The notes below the pieces were generated by a model, which did not search any database, had not been told where the DNA came from, and saw nothing but the letters and a program-made list of their open reading frames with translations. The translations under genes and the position numbers were made by a program. Of a stretch of 19,260 nucleotides of DNA, positions 1 to 7,845 are shown in pieces. The DNA is taken from assembly GCA_910580075.1 (NCBI GenBank), contig CAJTVR010000088.1, forward strand, positions 1-19,260, read 5' to 3'. This DNA is from an uncultured Eubacterium sp. (GTDB lineage: Bacteria > Bacillota > Clostridia > Lachnospirales > Lachnospiraceae). Numbering within the stretch: position 1 is the stretch's first letter; each line of letters begins with the position of its first letter.

Positions 1-60
1 GCAGTGGCGCTGGCAGGCATCTTTTGGGGCTTCGGCGTTTTTTATAACGGCAGACGGTGA
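1..60 (+). CDS. C-terminal end of a membrane protein (partial at left edge)
   Basis: Frame 1 is open from the first base to a TGA at 58-60 and reads AVALAGIFWGFGVFYNGRR, a hydrophobic helix followed by a basic tail, as at the end of a membrane or membrane-anchored protein. Coding status is supported by a second copy of the same stretch on the minus strand near 10370-10312. Most differences between the two fall in third codon positions (for example GCG/GCA, GGC/GGG, GTT/GTA, GGC/GGT, AGA/AGG), which points to past selection on the peptide. In this copy the frame ends at TGA, where the other copy has AGA and runs eleven codons further. The protein family cannot be named from 19 residues. Confidence 0.45.
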   Translation, partial: AVALAGIFWGFGVFYNGRR

Positions 61-81
61 GCCCCAAATCCTGGGTATCGG

Positions 82-150
82 GCAGAAAATTAAGAATTTC
101 TAACTGTTCTGCGAAGTCACAGAAAAAGGAAAAAGTGTCTCCGCCCGGCT
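82..150 (-). repeat. Dispersed repeat, subtype I (copy A)
   Basis: Read on the minus strand this is CCAGCCGGGCGGAG, then a pyrimidine tract (ACTTTTTCCTTTTTCTGT), then a short CTGT...ACAG hairpin, then TTAGAAATTCTTAATTTTC. It matches the copies at 10223-10296 and 19189-19260 almost base for base. It lies downstream of the ferredoxin/ASKHA gene, in the same sense as that gene, and directly after the stop of the left-edge plus-strand gene. Confidence 0.8.
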
Positions 151-204
151 GGTTCTGGATACATTTATGCATCTGTCTGGCAGACGGTTTATGGATGTAT
201 GACA

Positions 205-247
205 TGGCCTGGCTTTCTCTCCCTGGCGTCCGGGTAACTGATATTCG
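205..247 (-). repeat. Partial subtype II repeat (copy H) abutting a gene stop
   Basis: On the minus strand the sequence just after the ASKHA stop codon reads GAATATCAGTTACCCGGACG and continues CCAGGGAGAGAAAG. This matches the leader of the subtype II repeats at 2101-2183 and 19005-19066 but lacks the pyrimidine tract. It sits upstream of copy A in the same orientation and is joined to it by a linker (147-188) that is also found before copy F at the right edge. Confidence 0.6.
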
Positions 248-248
248 T

Positions 249-1991
249 TTATTCAGCTTTCGGAAAGCCCATATTCTGCATGTAGATATCCTGAAAATCC
301 GGTTCGCTTTCAAGCCTCACACTGTGATTTCTGCTGCATATCTTTTTAAGCTCTTCTCCGCACGATTCCTCGGACAGAAAAGCTGCCGCGCCTTTTAAAC
401 ATGCATTCCCGCATAAAACAATCCGTTCTTTCCATTCTGGAGGAAACAGTCCGGCTGCTGCCGCGGTCTCGGCTGACAGATAGTATCCAAAGCCTCCTGC
501 GAGATAAATTTTTTGAGGCATCTTTGCAGTATTTCCATCTGCCTCTTCAGAAAGGTGTCTGCTGTTTTCCATGCCGCATGTCTTTTTACTAGTAATTTCC
601 CAGTATTTTCTCTGTACGATTTCAATACCGGAACAGACAGCTGCTTTGGCCATCTGGATTTTGCGGATATCAGCCTGTGTCAGGCAGATACGGCTGCCGT
701 CTTCACGCTTTGCAAGCTCCAGCCCTGTTTCAAACAGCTGCGGACAGAGCAGCCCGTCCGTATCCATCAGTCCTTCCGCAAGCAGTGCTGCTGCTGCCTC
801 AAGTGCTCCCGTTCCGCAGATGCCGCAGGGTTTTTTCTGTCCGACCGTCTGCACCCGCAGTCTGTGATATAAATAAGATACTTTTGACACTGCACCGGGT
901 ACAGATGGCATACCGCAGCTTAAACCGCCGCCTTCAAATGCTGGTCCCGCAGGCGCAGAAGCTGTTACAAACCCGTCCCTGCTGCCGAATGCCATTTCCC
1001 CGTTTGTACCAAGATCCAGAAAAAAAGCCGTTTCCGGTGTCTGCCAGAAACCGCTGCTGTAGAGGCCGGCTGTAATGTCCGCCCCGACAAATGCGCTCAT
1101 TCCAGGGAGCAGATACACTTTTGCAGACCTGCACTGTGGAATGCCGGCAAACAGTTCCCCGTAATCCAGGCATTCCAGTTCCAGGCTTACAGGCTCAAAC
1201 GGAAATCTTCCAAGCCCTTCGCACGAATATCCCCGCAGCAGGTGCAGCATTGTCGTATTTCCCGCAGCTGCAATCTTAAGAATCCGCACGTTTCCTTCCC
1301 GGCTGCTGATAAGCCGGCCAAACAGCTCCTCTAAGTCCCTGCAGATGCATTCTTTTAACTGCCTTCCTTTTCCTTCATTTGAAGCCTGCATGCGCGAAAT
1401 CACATCCGCGCCGAAACGCCTCTGCGAATTCACTGCTACAGCCTGTGCCAGAATCCCGCCGGACATATCTGTCAGAACGGCTGCCAGCGTTGTACTCCCG
1501 ATATCCACAGCAATATAAGCATCCGTCACACATTTTCCACAGCTGTATTGTGTCTGATGCCCGCATTGTACTGCTTCACTCCCTGCAGGGCTGCTTTCAT
1601 CCGCAGTCTGATTATCGTTTCCCTTGCTGCAAAGCCCCAATACCTGGATGTCCGCTGCTATACCCGCTTCCGTATCTGGAACGCAGACTGTCAGATTTTC
1701 GTGGACGCGTACCTGGCACGCCAGACAGTATCTATCCTGGAGCTGACCGGATACTGCATCGCGGTTTTTCTGTTCTTCCTGCACCGTTTCTTTTCGAATC
1801 TGCACCCGGCATTTCCCGCAGATGCCCCTGCCGTTACAGGCCGCTTCCGTGAAAACGCCATTCTCCCTTAATACATCCAGCAGATTTGCTCCTTCCGCTG
1901 CCGTTACTGTTTTCTCTTTTTTTAGTTTGTTTTTTTCCTGAGCTGTCCAATACTGGATTTTTACCTGAATATGAATTCCACTCCTTTCCAT
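249..1991 (-). CDS. Ferredoxin-ASKHA ATPase, corrinoid-protein reductive activator type (DUF4445 family)
   Basis: Proteins of this family use ATP to drive reduction of inactive Co(II) corrinoid proteins (RACo-type activators in acetogens and methylotrophs). An N-terminal 2Fe-2S ferredoxin domain is visible, with Cys52, Cys58, Cys61 (CNGRGICGKC) and CLAC (Cys89/92). After a linker with extra cysteines (143, 151, 154), an actin-like ATPase domain begins near residue 159: VDIGSTT phosphate loop, AAAGNTTMLHLL, LDLGTNGEM and LAGGFG. The length of about 580 residues fits the family. The start is uncertain. The only ATG (1991) has no upstream ribosome site, while an AAAGGAG lies just inside the frame at 1981-1987 and is followed only by in-frame ATT codons (1976, 1970). 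The frame stays open further upstream to 2090, but there it runs through repeat sequence. No corrinoid protein or methyltransferase gene is in the window, so the partner is unknown. Confidence 0.85.
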   Translation of the reverse strand: MERSGIHIQVKIQYWTAQEKNKLKKEKTVTAAEGANLLDVLRENGVFTEAACNGRGICGKCRVQIRKETVQEEQKNRDAVSGQLQDRYCLACQVRVHENLTVCVPDTEAGIAADIQVLGLCSKGNDNQTADESSPAGSEAVQCGHQTQYSCGKCVTDAYIAVDIGSTTLAAVLTDMSGGILAQAVAVNSQRRFGADVISRMQASNEGKGRQLKECICRDLEELFGRLISSREGNVRILKIAAAGNTTMLHLLRGYSCEGLGRFPFEPVSLELECLDYGELFAGIPQCRSAKVYLLPGMSAFVGADITAGLYSSGFWQTPETAFFLDLGTNGEMAFGSRDGFVTASAPAGPAFEGGGLSCGMPSVPGAVSKVSYLYHRLRVQTVGQKKPCGICGTGALEAAAALLAEGLMDTDGLLCPQLFETGLELAKREDGSRICLTQADIRKIQMAKAAVCSGIEIVQRKYWEITSKKTCGMENSRHLSEEADGNTAKMPQKIYLAGGFGYYLSAETAAAAGLFPPEWKERIVLCGNACLKGAAAFLSEESCGEELKKICSRNHSVRLESEPDFQDIYMQNMGFPKAE

Positions 1992-2054
1992 ACACGTGTA
2001 GATGATGTTTGTAAAATAAATACTATGGGCTGCGCAGCATAAAGCATTCCAAAA

Positions 2055-2100
2055 CGCCAGGGCATCAGGCACCGGTCCGTCCGCTGCCACTGCCCTGGCG
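2055..2100. repeat. Perfect 10-bp inverted repeat around a duplicated 28-bp segment
   Basis: CGCCAGGGCA (2055-2064) and TGCCCTGGCG (2091-2100) are perfect reverse complements with a 26-base loop. Nested in this is a 28-base segment (2061-2088, beginning GGCATCAGGCACCGG) that recurs without mismatch at 10392-10419. It lies directly next to repeat copy B, upstream of the ASKHA gene. Confidence 0.8.
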
Positions 2101-2183
2101 GGAAAATTTAGAATTTCTTACTGTTCGAAGGCGGAACAGAAAAAGATAAAAGTTTCTCCGCCCAGCGTCCGGGCAGCCAATAC
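2101..2183 (-). repeat. Dispersed repeat, subtype II (copy B)
   Basis: On the minus strand this begins immediately after the TAA of the coiled-coil protein gene and reads GTATTGG...CCCGGACGCTGG, then GCGGAGAAACTTTTATC, TTTTTCTGT, then the perfect hairpin CTGTTC-cgccttc-GAACAG (2121-2139), then TAAGAAATTCTAAATTTTC. It could form part of the 3' untranslated region of that gene, but it has no strong terminator stem of its own. Confidence 0.8.
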
Positions 2184-2783
2184 TTACACGCTCTGCCCCT
2201 CAGTGCCATCCACCGCAGCAATCGTATCCGACACACTCACAATTTCAGGTGCACCCGAACCCGCCTGTGCATTTTCCGCTGTTTCCTGCGGATCGTCATA
2301 CTCTTTTTCTTCCTCTTCTTTCCAGAGAGAATCATACTTCTCCCTCTTCTGGCGCTGTACCATTGATCCTATATTTTTTGCAGCCTGATACAGATCCATA
2401 CTAAATTCCATCAGCTTTTTTTCATCTGAGCCCGGCACAATCGAGCCTTTCATAATGCGCCTGGCCACTTCCATTATTTTTGCAACATCCCGGGCATATT
2501 CTTCGGAAGCATCTTTTTGCTGTTTTGCCACCTCTGCATTCCAGTATGCACAGTACTGGTCTGTCAGCCTGTTTAAGTATTCCTGGTATTCATCCTCTTT
2601 TTCATCCAGTGCCTGCAGGGTCAGTTCCAGCGTCGCCGCTGTGTTCTTATCCTCTTCTTTCGTATCCGGCGAATACTTCATTCGTTTTCTGACTTCTTCC
2701 AGCTGTTTTGCAGTTACAGATCTCTGTGACCGGTACTCTTTGATCTGGCCTCTGTAAATCTGCTGGGCTTCTCCGATTTTCAT
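2184..2783 (-). CDS. Charged coiled-coil protein of unknown function
   Basis: About 199 residues, very rich in Lys, Glu, Gln and Arg, with no signal peptide or membrane segment, so probably cytoplasmic. Residues 1-110 read as long amphipathic helices (KQLEEVRKRMKYSP..., LQALDEKEDEYQEYL). A middle block contains GSDEKKLMEFSMDLYQAAKN and VQRQKREKYDSLWKEEEEKE. The last 40 residues are acidic, low-complexity and likely disordered. The ATG at 2783 is preferred because GGAAGG lies about 8 bases upstream; a GTG three codons earlier would sit inside that site. It is separated from trkH by a terminator, so it is probably transcribed on its own. I do not recognise the family; a scaffold or adaptor role would be a guess. 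Confidence 0.8.
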   Translation of the reverse strand: MKIGEAQQIYRGQIKEYRSQRSVTAKQLEEVRKRMKYSPDTKEEDKNTAATLELTLQALDEKEDEYQEYLNRLTDQYCAYWNAEVAKQQKDASEEYARDVAKIMEVARRIMKGSIVPGSDEKKLMEFSMDLYQAAKNIGSMVQRQKREKYDSLWKEEEEKEYDDPQETAENAQAGSGAPEIVSVSDTIAAVDGTEGQSV

Positions 2784-2874
2784 ACGAATCACTTCCTTCC
2801 TTTGATACTATTTATATCGGCTATTTTTCAGATATCAGAAGCATATTTTCGAACAAGACCGGCCGCTTTTGGGA

Positions 2875-2945
2875 CACAAAAAACAAGGGGCAGCCTTTCC
2901 CCTTTTCAGGCAGCGCCGTATCCGGCGTCTGAAAGGCTGCACCCC
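2875..2945 (-). terminator. Intrinsic terminator after trkH
   Basis: Read on the minus strand just after the trkH stop, GGGGTGCAGCCTTTC pairs with GAAAGGCTGCCCC around an inner CAGACGCCG/CGGCGCTG stem, followed by TTGTTTTTTG. This long GC-rich stem with a U-tract is a strong rho-independent terminator and ends the xpaC-telA-HAD-trkA-trkH transcript before the coiled-coil gene. Confidence 0.85.
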
Positions 2946-2947
2946 TG

Positions 2948-4435
2948 TCATTCAAATTCATCCATCTTCTGGAATTCTTTCCTGCTCCGTCTTGCCGGAA
3001 GTCTCCACATCCACGGTGAAAACAGCGTCAGCACCGGAAACAGCTCCAGTCTTCCGACTAACATGTCAAACATCAGTACAATTTTGGAAAGTACGCTGAA
3101 TCCTCCGAAATTGCCTGTCGGCCCGACTGCATTCAGCCCCGGCCCGATATTATTCAGCGTAGCTAACACCGCCGTAAAATTCGTCGTCATGTCAAAATTA
3201 TCCAGACTTACAAGCAGAACGGATATAAGCACCACAAATACATATACGGTCATATAGCACAGCGCCGTATTCACAATATGATCCGGCACCCGTCTTCCGT
3301 TCATATTTACTTTCTGCACACTTCTAGGATGTATCATATTCAGCAGTTCATTTTTAACCGCTCCGGCTACAATCATAAGCCTCGATACTTTAAAACCGCC
3401 TCCGGTACTTCCTGCACAGGCTCCCATAAACATCAAAAGCACGAGTATCGTTTTTGAAAACTCCGGCCAGAGATTAAAATCTGCCGTCGCAAATCCGGTA
3501 CTGCTGACAAGCGTAGCCACCTGAAACATCGCCGTATGAAAAGCCTGCGGAAAGCTGGAAAAACCATCTTTGATATTAAAAGCAATCAAAACTGCCGATG
3601 CAGACACAATCAGCAGAAAAAGACCGGCTTCCGAATTTTGAATAAACGCTTCCTTGAATCTGCGGATTTTAATCAGGTAATAAGTATTAAAATTTATCGC
3701 ACAGACCAGCATAAAAATAATAATAATAATCTGAACTGCTATATTATAAGAAGCAATGCTGGAATTAAGCAGTGCAAATCCGCCCGTACCGACAGTCGAA
3801 AACGACAGCGCCAGGGAATCATACAAAGGAAGCCCCGCAAGCATCAGCGCGGCAACCTGCATGAGCGTAATAAAAATATAAATTTTATACAAAATAATCG
3901 CTGTCTGCCTGACCTTCGGCACCAGTTTTCCGACAGACGGTCCCGGACTTTCCGCACGCATCAGATGCAGGTTCGAGCTTCCCGAAAGCGGCAGGACCGC
4001 CATCAGAAACACAAGCACTCCCATGCCGCCGCTCCAGTGGGTAAAACAACGCCAGAATGCAGTGGCACGCGACAGTTCCTCCACCGAAGAAAGCACGCTC
4101 GCTCCGGTCGTCGTAAATCCTGAAATCGTATCAAACATGGCGTCAATATAGGACGGATATTCCCCTGTCAGAAACATCGGCAGAGCGCCTGCCATACTTA
4201 AAATAATCCAGCTGAAAGTAACTGCCACAAATCCTTCCCTGGAATAAAATACGCCTGTCTTTGGGCGCGTAAAACGCAGCACCGCACCTGTCAGAAAACA
4301 GGCCGCTGCTACGACCGCATAAAAAAATCCGGCCTGCTCCCCGTAAATGGCTGCCACAAGCAGCGGAGCAAGCATAAAAATCCCTTCACAGCAAAGCACT
4401 GTTCCTAATATATTTAGAATGACTGAAACATTCAT
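2948..4435 (-). CDS. trkH: Trk/Ktr potassium transporter, membrane subunit
   Basis: This is the ion-conducting subunit of a Trk/Ktr-type potassium uptake system. It has 495 residues, the usual length, and is strongly hydrophobic. The four selectivity-filter loops of the superfamily can be read in order: SGFTTTGASV, FSTVGTGGFALL, VSSTGFATADF and CAGSTGGGFKV. The start at 4435 follows the trkA stop by ten bases, and GGAGGAAG lies in that gap, so the two are tightly and probably translationally linked. A terminator follows the stop directly. The C-terminal tail after the last helix is short (SRKEFQKMDEFE). Confidence 0.93.
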   Translation of the reverse strand: MNVSVILNILGTVLCCEGIFMLAPLLVAAIYGEQAGFFYAVVAAACFLTGAVLRFTRPKTGVFYSREGFVAVTFSWIILSMAGALPMFLTGEYPSYIDAMFDTISGFTTTGASVLSSVEELSRATAFWRCFTHWSGGMGVLVFLMAVLPLSGSSNLHLMRAESPGPSVGKLVPKVRQTAIILYKIYIFITLMQVAALMLAGLPLYDSLALSFSTVGTGGFALLNSSIASYNIAVQIIIIIFMLVCAINFNTYYLIKIRRFKEAFIQNSEAGLFLLIVSASAVLIAFNIKDGFSSFPQAFHTAMFQVATLVSSTGFATADFNLWPEFSKTILVLLMFMGACAGSTGGGFKVSRLMIVAGAVKNELLNMIHPRSVQKVNMNGRRVPDHIVNTALCYMTVYVFVVLISVLLVSLDNFDMTTNFTAVLATLNNIGPGLNAVGPTGNFGGFSVLSKIVLMFDMLVGRLELFPVLTLFSPWMWRLPARRSRKEFQKMDEFE

Positions 4436-4445
4436 GTCCTTCCTC

Positions 4446-5801
4446 CTACTTCACCGCATCCCGGATATCATGCAGCCCGGTCTGCGCTGTAATCAGAATG
4501 ACAGTATCTCCGACCCGGATTACCGACTGTCCATTTGCTATTGATGTCTTTCCTTTATGCGTAATACATCCGATAATCATATTTGGTTTCAGATTCAGTT
4601 CTGCCAGCGGAACTCCTACAATCGGAGAACGTTCCCTGATGAAAAATTCCAGCGCTTCTACCCGGTTGTCATTTAACCGGTACAGTGTTTCGATATTGCT
4701 GCCAAGCGAATTTTTCATGGCCCGGACATATTTGATAATAATGACTGCCGTCACGTATTTCGGATATACAATGCTCCCTAGTTCCAGTTTGTCAATAATA
4801 TCATCATAAGAAATCCGGTGGACTCTCGTAATCAGCTTTGCTTTTGAAAGGCTTTTTGCAAACAGCGTAAGCATAATATTTTCTTCATCAAAATTCGTAT
4901 TTGCCACAAACGTTTCCGCCTCTGCAAGCCCTTCTTCCAAAAGCAGATCCTTATCTGTAGCATCCCCGCATATAATCATGGCTTTCGGCAGCATCTCCGA
5001 AAGTACATCGCACCGTTTGCTGTCACGCTCAATGATTTTCACCTTAACACCCATCTGAGTCAGCTGTTTCGCCAGATAAATCGTCGTACGTCCCCCGCCG
5101 GCAATAATCGCATCCCGCGCTGCAGCGGTAGGCTTGCCAAGCCGTTTGAAAAACTCAATCGTCTTATTCTGCGTGCTTACAATCGTAATACTGTCTTTGG
5201 CCTGCATTTCAAAATTGCCGTCCGGAATAATGACCTGCTCCCCGCGCTCTACAACCGGAATTAACACATCACAGCGCAGCTTTCCCGGCATATCTTTTAA
5301 TTTCATGCCGCACAGCGTGCTGTCTTCCTCAATTCGGTATACGACCAGCTCCACACGGCTTTTAGCAAAGGTGTCCACCTTCTGGGCAAACGGGAATTTC
5401 AGGGTTCTGGCCATTTCCCTGGCAGCCGCAGCCTGAGGGTTAATAATCATGGACAGTCCGAGTTCTTCCTTAATAAATGCAATCTCGTCACTGTAAACCG
5501 GATTGCTTACCCTTGCAATCGTACTGCATCCTCCCGCTTTTCTTGCAATCAGGCAGCACAAAAGGTTCAGCTCGTCCGACCCTGTAACTGCAATAATCAA
5601 GTCCGACTCTCCGACTCCTGCCTCTGACTGAACCGTAAAACTGGCACCGTTTCCAACGATTCCAAGCACATCGCAGGAAACGGAAACACTTTCTACTAAC
5701 TGCTGTCTTGTATCTATGACAGTAATATCATGCCCTTCCGAACTTAACTGTTCTGCAAGCGCAGCGCCTACATTGCCGCAGCCCACAATAATGATTTTCA
5801 T
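4446..5801 (-). CDS. trkA: Trk system potassium uptake regulatory subunit TrkA (two RCK repeats)
   Basis: This is a cytoplasmic peripheral subunit that gates TrkH in response to nucleotide binding. The 451 residues contain two RCK_N/RCK_C tandems. The first Rossmann fold opens at residue 1 with IIIVGCGNVGAALAEQL (GxGxxG) and ends its second strand with VIDT. The second fold starts near residue 230 (AIIAGGGRTTIYLAKQL) with VKIIERD. The C-terminal domain ends in IRVGDTVILIT. The full length matches classical two-domain TrkA rather than the single-domain KtrA. An AGGAG site lies about 5 bases before the ATG, and the HAD phosphatase gene ends 24 bases upstream. Confidence 0.93.
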   Translation of the reverse strand: MKIIIVGCGNVGAALAEQLSSEGHDITVIDTRQQLVESVSVSCDVLGIVGNGASFTVQSEAGVGESDLIIAVTGSDELNLLCCLIARKAGGCSTIARVSNPVYSDEIAFIKEELGLSMIINPQAAAAREMARTLKFPFAQKVDTFAKSRVELVVYRIEEDSTLCGMKLKDMPGKLRCDVLIPVVERGEQVIIPDGNFEMQAKDSITIVSTQNKTIEFFKRLGKPTAAARDAIIAGGGRTTIYLAKQLTQMGVKVKIIERDSKRCDVLSEMLPKAMIICGDATDKDLLLEEGLAEAETFVANTNFDEENIMLTLFAKSLSKAKLITRVHRISYDDIIDKLELGSIVYPKYVTAVIIIKYVRAMKNSLGSNIETLYRLNDNRVEALEFFIRERSPIVGVPLAELNLKPNMIIGCITHKGKTSIANGQSVIRVGDTVILITAQTGLHDIRDAVK

Positions 5802-5825
5802 ATCTGCTCCTGTCTTTCCTTATTC

Positions 5826-6617
5826 TTATGCAGTTTCCAATAACCCAAAATGTTCCAGTGCACGGTAAATCCCGTCCTGGTGCAGCGTATCCGTAACATA
5901 TGACGCTTTCTGTCTGACATACTCACTGGCATTTCCCATAGCAATGCTGTGACCTGCCGCTTCAAACATCGGCAGGTCATTTATGCTGTCGCCAAAGGCA
6001 TAAGAATCTTCCACTGCCACGTTAAGCAGACTGCATACTTTTAAAATTCCTGTGCCCTTAGAATGTCCTTTTGGTACGACTTCCATAACCGGAATATCAT
6101 GAATCAGCAGTTCATAATCATTGGACAGCCCCTGTTTTAATTTCTCCAAATCCGCATGTTCCAGCGTACAGGAAAATTTGCTGACCTCATAGCTGTCTTC
6201 ACTGCCTGTAATCGGACGCAGCCCTGGTCCTATTTCCTGGCGGAGCCTTTCAAAAAAGCTGTCCCCCGCAAAATCATCTGCATCTGCATACAGGCTGTAA
6301 CGGCCTTCCATAATGACTGCAGCGCCGTTTTCTTTTAAAAATACCGCTGTCTTTTTTACCATATCAGGCTCTATTTTTTTATAAAACACCACTTCGTCCC
6401 GAAATTCGATCATTGTGCCGCATCCGCTGACAATTCCGTCAAATCCTATATCCAAAAGATTTCTATTCTGTACAAATCCGCGGCTTCTTCCTGTACACAA
6501 AAAAGCATAATTCCCCTGATCCTGCATCTTTTTGATGCCCTGTACCGTGCTTTCCGGTATATAATTATGCTCATCTAAAATCGTTCCGTCTATATCAAAA
6601 AAAGCTGCTTTTTTCAT
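5826..6617 (-). CDS. Cof-type HAD-IIB hydrolase (sugar or nucleotide phosphatase)
   Basis: The protein has 263 residues from the ATG at 6617. It carries the HAD nucleophile motif DIDGT at residues 8-12 (FFDIDGTILDE), motif II in LCTGRSRG, the conserved Lys near PKGHSKGTG and motif IV GDSINDLPMFEAAG followed by SIAMGNAS. The large cap between motifs II and III is the IIB type typical of Cof-like phosphatases acting on small phosphorylated sugars or cofactors; the substrate cannot be told. A GTG at 6632 could add five residues, but AGGTGGG sits just before the ATG. The start is 11 bases after the telA stop and the stop is 24 bases before trkA, so it belongs to the same operon. Confidence 0.88.
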   Translation of the reverse strand: MKKAAFFDIDGTILDEHNYIPESTVQGIKKMQDQGNYAFLCTGRSRGFVQNRNLLDIGFDGIVSGCGTMIEFRDEVVFYKKIEPDMVKKTAVFLKENGAAVIMEGRYSLYADADDFAGDSFFERLRQEIGPGLRPITGSEDSYEVSKFSCTLEHADLEKLKQGLSNDYELLIHDIPVMEVVPKGHSKGTGILKVCSLLNVAVEDSYAFGDSINDLPMFEAAGHSIAMGNASEYVRQKASYVTDTLHQDGIYRALEHFGLLETA

Positions 6618-6628
6618 ACACCCACCTG

Positions 6629-7774
6629 TCACAGTCTGGAAAGTTCCAGCATTTTATTCTTTAACTGATGTTCCATATCCGCTAATTCAGCCTCAGCTGT
6701 CCGGCGTTTTTCACGGCCTTCACCCTGAATTTTCATAACTTCATCCAGTGTGGAAATCAGTGATTCATTTGTATGTTTCAGTGTCTCAATATCAACAATT
6801 CCCCGTTCTGCTTCTTTCGCACTCTCAATCGTAGCGATTTTTAAAGCATCTGCGTTTTTCTTTAACAGCTCATTGGTCATATCCGTCACTTCCCGCTGCG
6901 CCCTGGCTGCCTGTGCGGAATGCTCTACGCCAATAGCAATCACCATCTGGCTTTTCCACAGCGGAATCGTATTTACAATCGTAGACTGGATTTTTTCAGC
7001 CATCAGCGTATCCGAATTCTGCACCATGCGGATCTGAGGTGCCGTCTGGACAGAAATCGTCCTTGTCAGCTCCAGGTCATGCAGTTTTTTCTCAAAACGC
7101 TCGCAGAGGTCTGCCAAATCCCTGGCTGCCTGCGCATCTTCCGGCAGTCCGCTGGCCGCTGCCTTATACTGCAGAGCCGGCAGTTCCTGTGTACGCACCT
7201 GCTGCAGTTTTTTCTTCCCGGCCAGAATATACATAGACAGTTCCTTAAAATAATTCAGGTTCATCTCATACATCCGGTCAAGCACATCGATATCCTTCAT
7301 CAGCTGTATCTGATGATTTTCCAGCACTTTTACAATGTCATTGACATTTGATTCCACCTTATTGTATTTTGCTTTCATGGCAGTTACTTTGTTTTCGCCT
7401 TTTTTGAAAAATCCTAAAATGCCTTTGGACTCTTCTTCTGCATCAAAACTTTTCAGCTGCGTCACAAGCCCGGCAATCATATTTCCAATTTCGCCCATAT
7501 CCTTTGTACGGACGTTATTCAGCGCTTTCTCAGAAAAATCTGCCATCTTTTTCTGTGTGCCGACACCATAATGAAGTACCGCACCTGAATTACGCAGGTC
7601 TATCTGCTGCGCAAATGCATCCACCTGACGCCTTTCTTCCTCGGTAAGCATAGAATCATTTAAAGTCTCCTGCTTTGCCGGTTCCTGTATCTTTTTCGGT
7701 TCTTCTTCCTGCGGCGCTGCATCAAATACGAGCGTCGGCGGTTTTACTGTAAATTCATCAAAACTGTCTGCCAA
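6629..7774 (-). CDS. telA: Toxic anion resistance protein, TelA/YaaN family
   Basis: 381 residues, soluble, highly helical, matching TelA (PF05816) in layout. A variable N-terminus (residues 1-40) is followed by the TEEERRQVDAFAQQIDL stretch, a central helical body (MKDIDVLDRMYEMNLNYFKE) and the conserved C-terminal part PLWKSQMVIAIGVEHSAQAA. The family is linked genetically to tellurite, antibiotic and envelope-stress tolerance, with no known enzymatic activity. The start is a TTG at 7774, with GGAGG about 8 bases upstream and no better in-frame start nearby. The xpaC homologue lies upstream, reproducing the xpaC-yaaN pair of Bacillus subtilis, and the HAD gene follows after 11 bases. Confidence 0.9.
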   Translation of the reverse strand: MADSFDEFTVKPPTLVFDAAPQEEEPKKIQEPAKQETLNDSMLTEEERRQVDAFAQQIDLRNSGAVLHYGVGTQKKMADFSEKALNNVRTKDMGEIGNMIAGLVTQLKSFDAEEESKGILGFFKKGENKVTAMKAKYNKVESNVNDIVKVLENHQIQLMKDIDVLDRMYEMNLNYFKELSMYILAGKKKLQQVRTQELPALQYKAAASGLPEDAQAARDLADLCERFEKKLHDLELTRTISVQTAPQIRMVQNSDTLMAEKIQSTIVNTIPLWKSQMVIAIGVEHSAQAARAQREVTDMTNELLKKNADALKIATIESAKEAERGIVDIETLKHTNESLISTLDEVMKIQGEGREKRRTAEAELADMEHQLKNKMLELSRL

Positions 7775-7845
7775 TTTTTTATCCTCCTGCTAAACTATAA
7801 ACCAATACCAGTATATCTATCACTCTTTGACGAAACGGCAACCGG

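Noticed and set aside
1379..1852. Plus-strand frame of 157 codons opposite the ASKHA gene
   Set aside because: It is a shadow of the strongly supported minus-strand gene; it is rich in Pro, Arg and Ser, with no motif or start site.
1992..2090. N-terminal extension of the ASKHA gene up to the ATG at 2090
   Set aside because: The extra 33 codons run through the inverted repeat and the 28-bp duplicate, have no ribosome site, and are not part of a ferredoxin domain.
3536..4123. Plus-strand frame of 195 codons opposite trkH
   Set aside because: Antisense shadow; its composition (Lys, Arg, Asn, Gln, His-rich) reflects complemented membrane codons.
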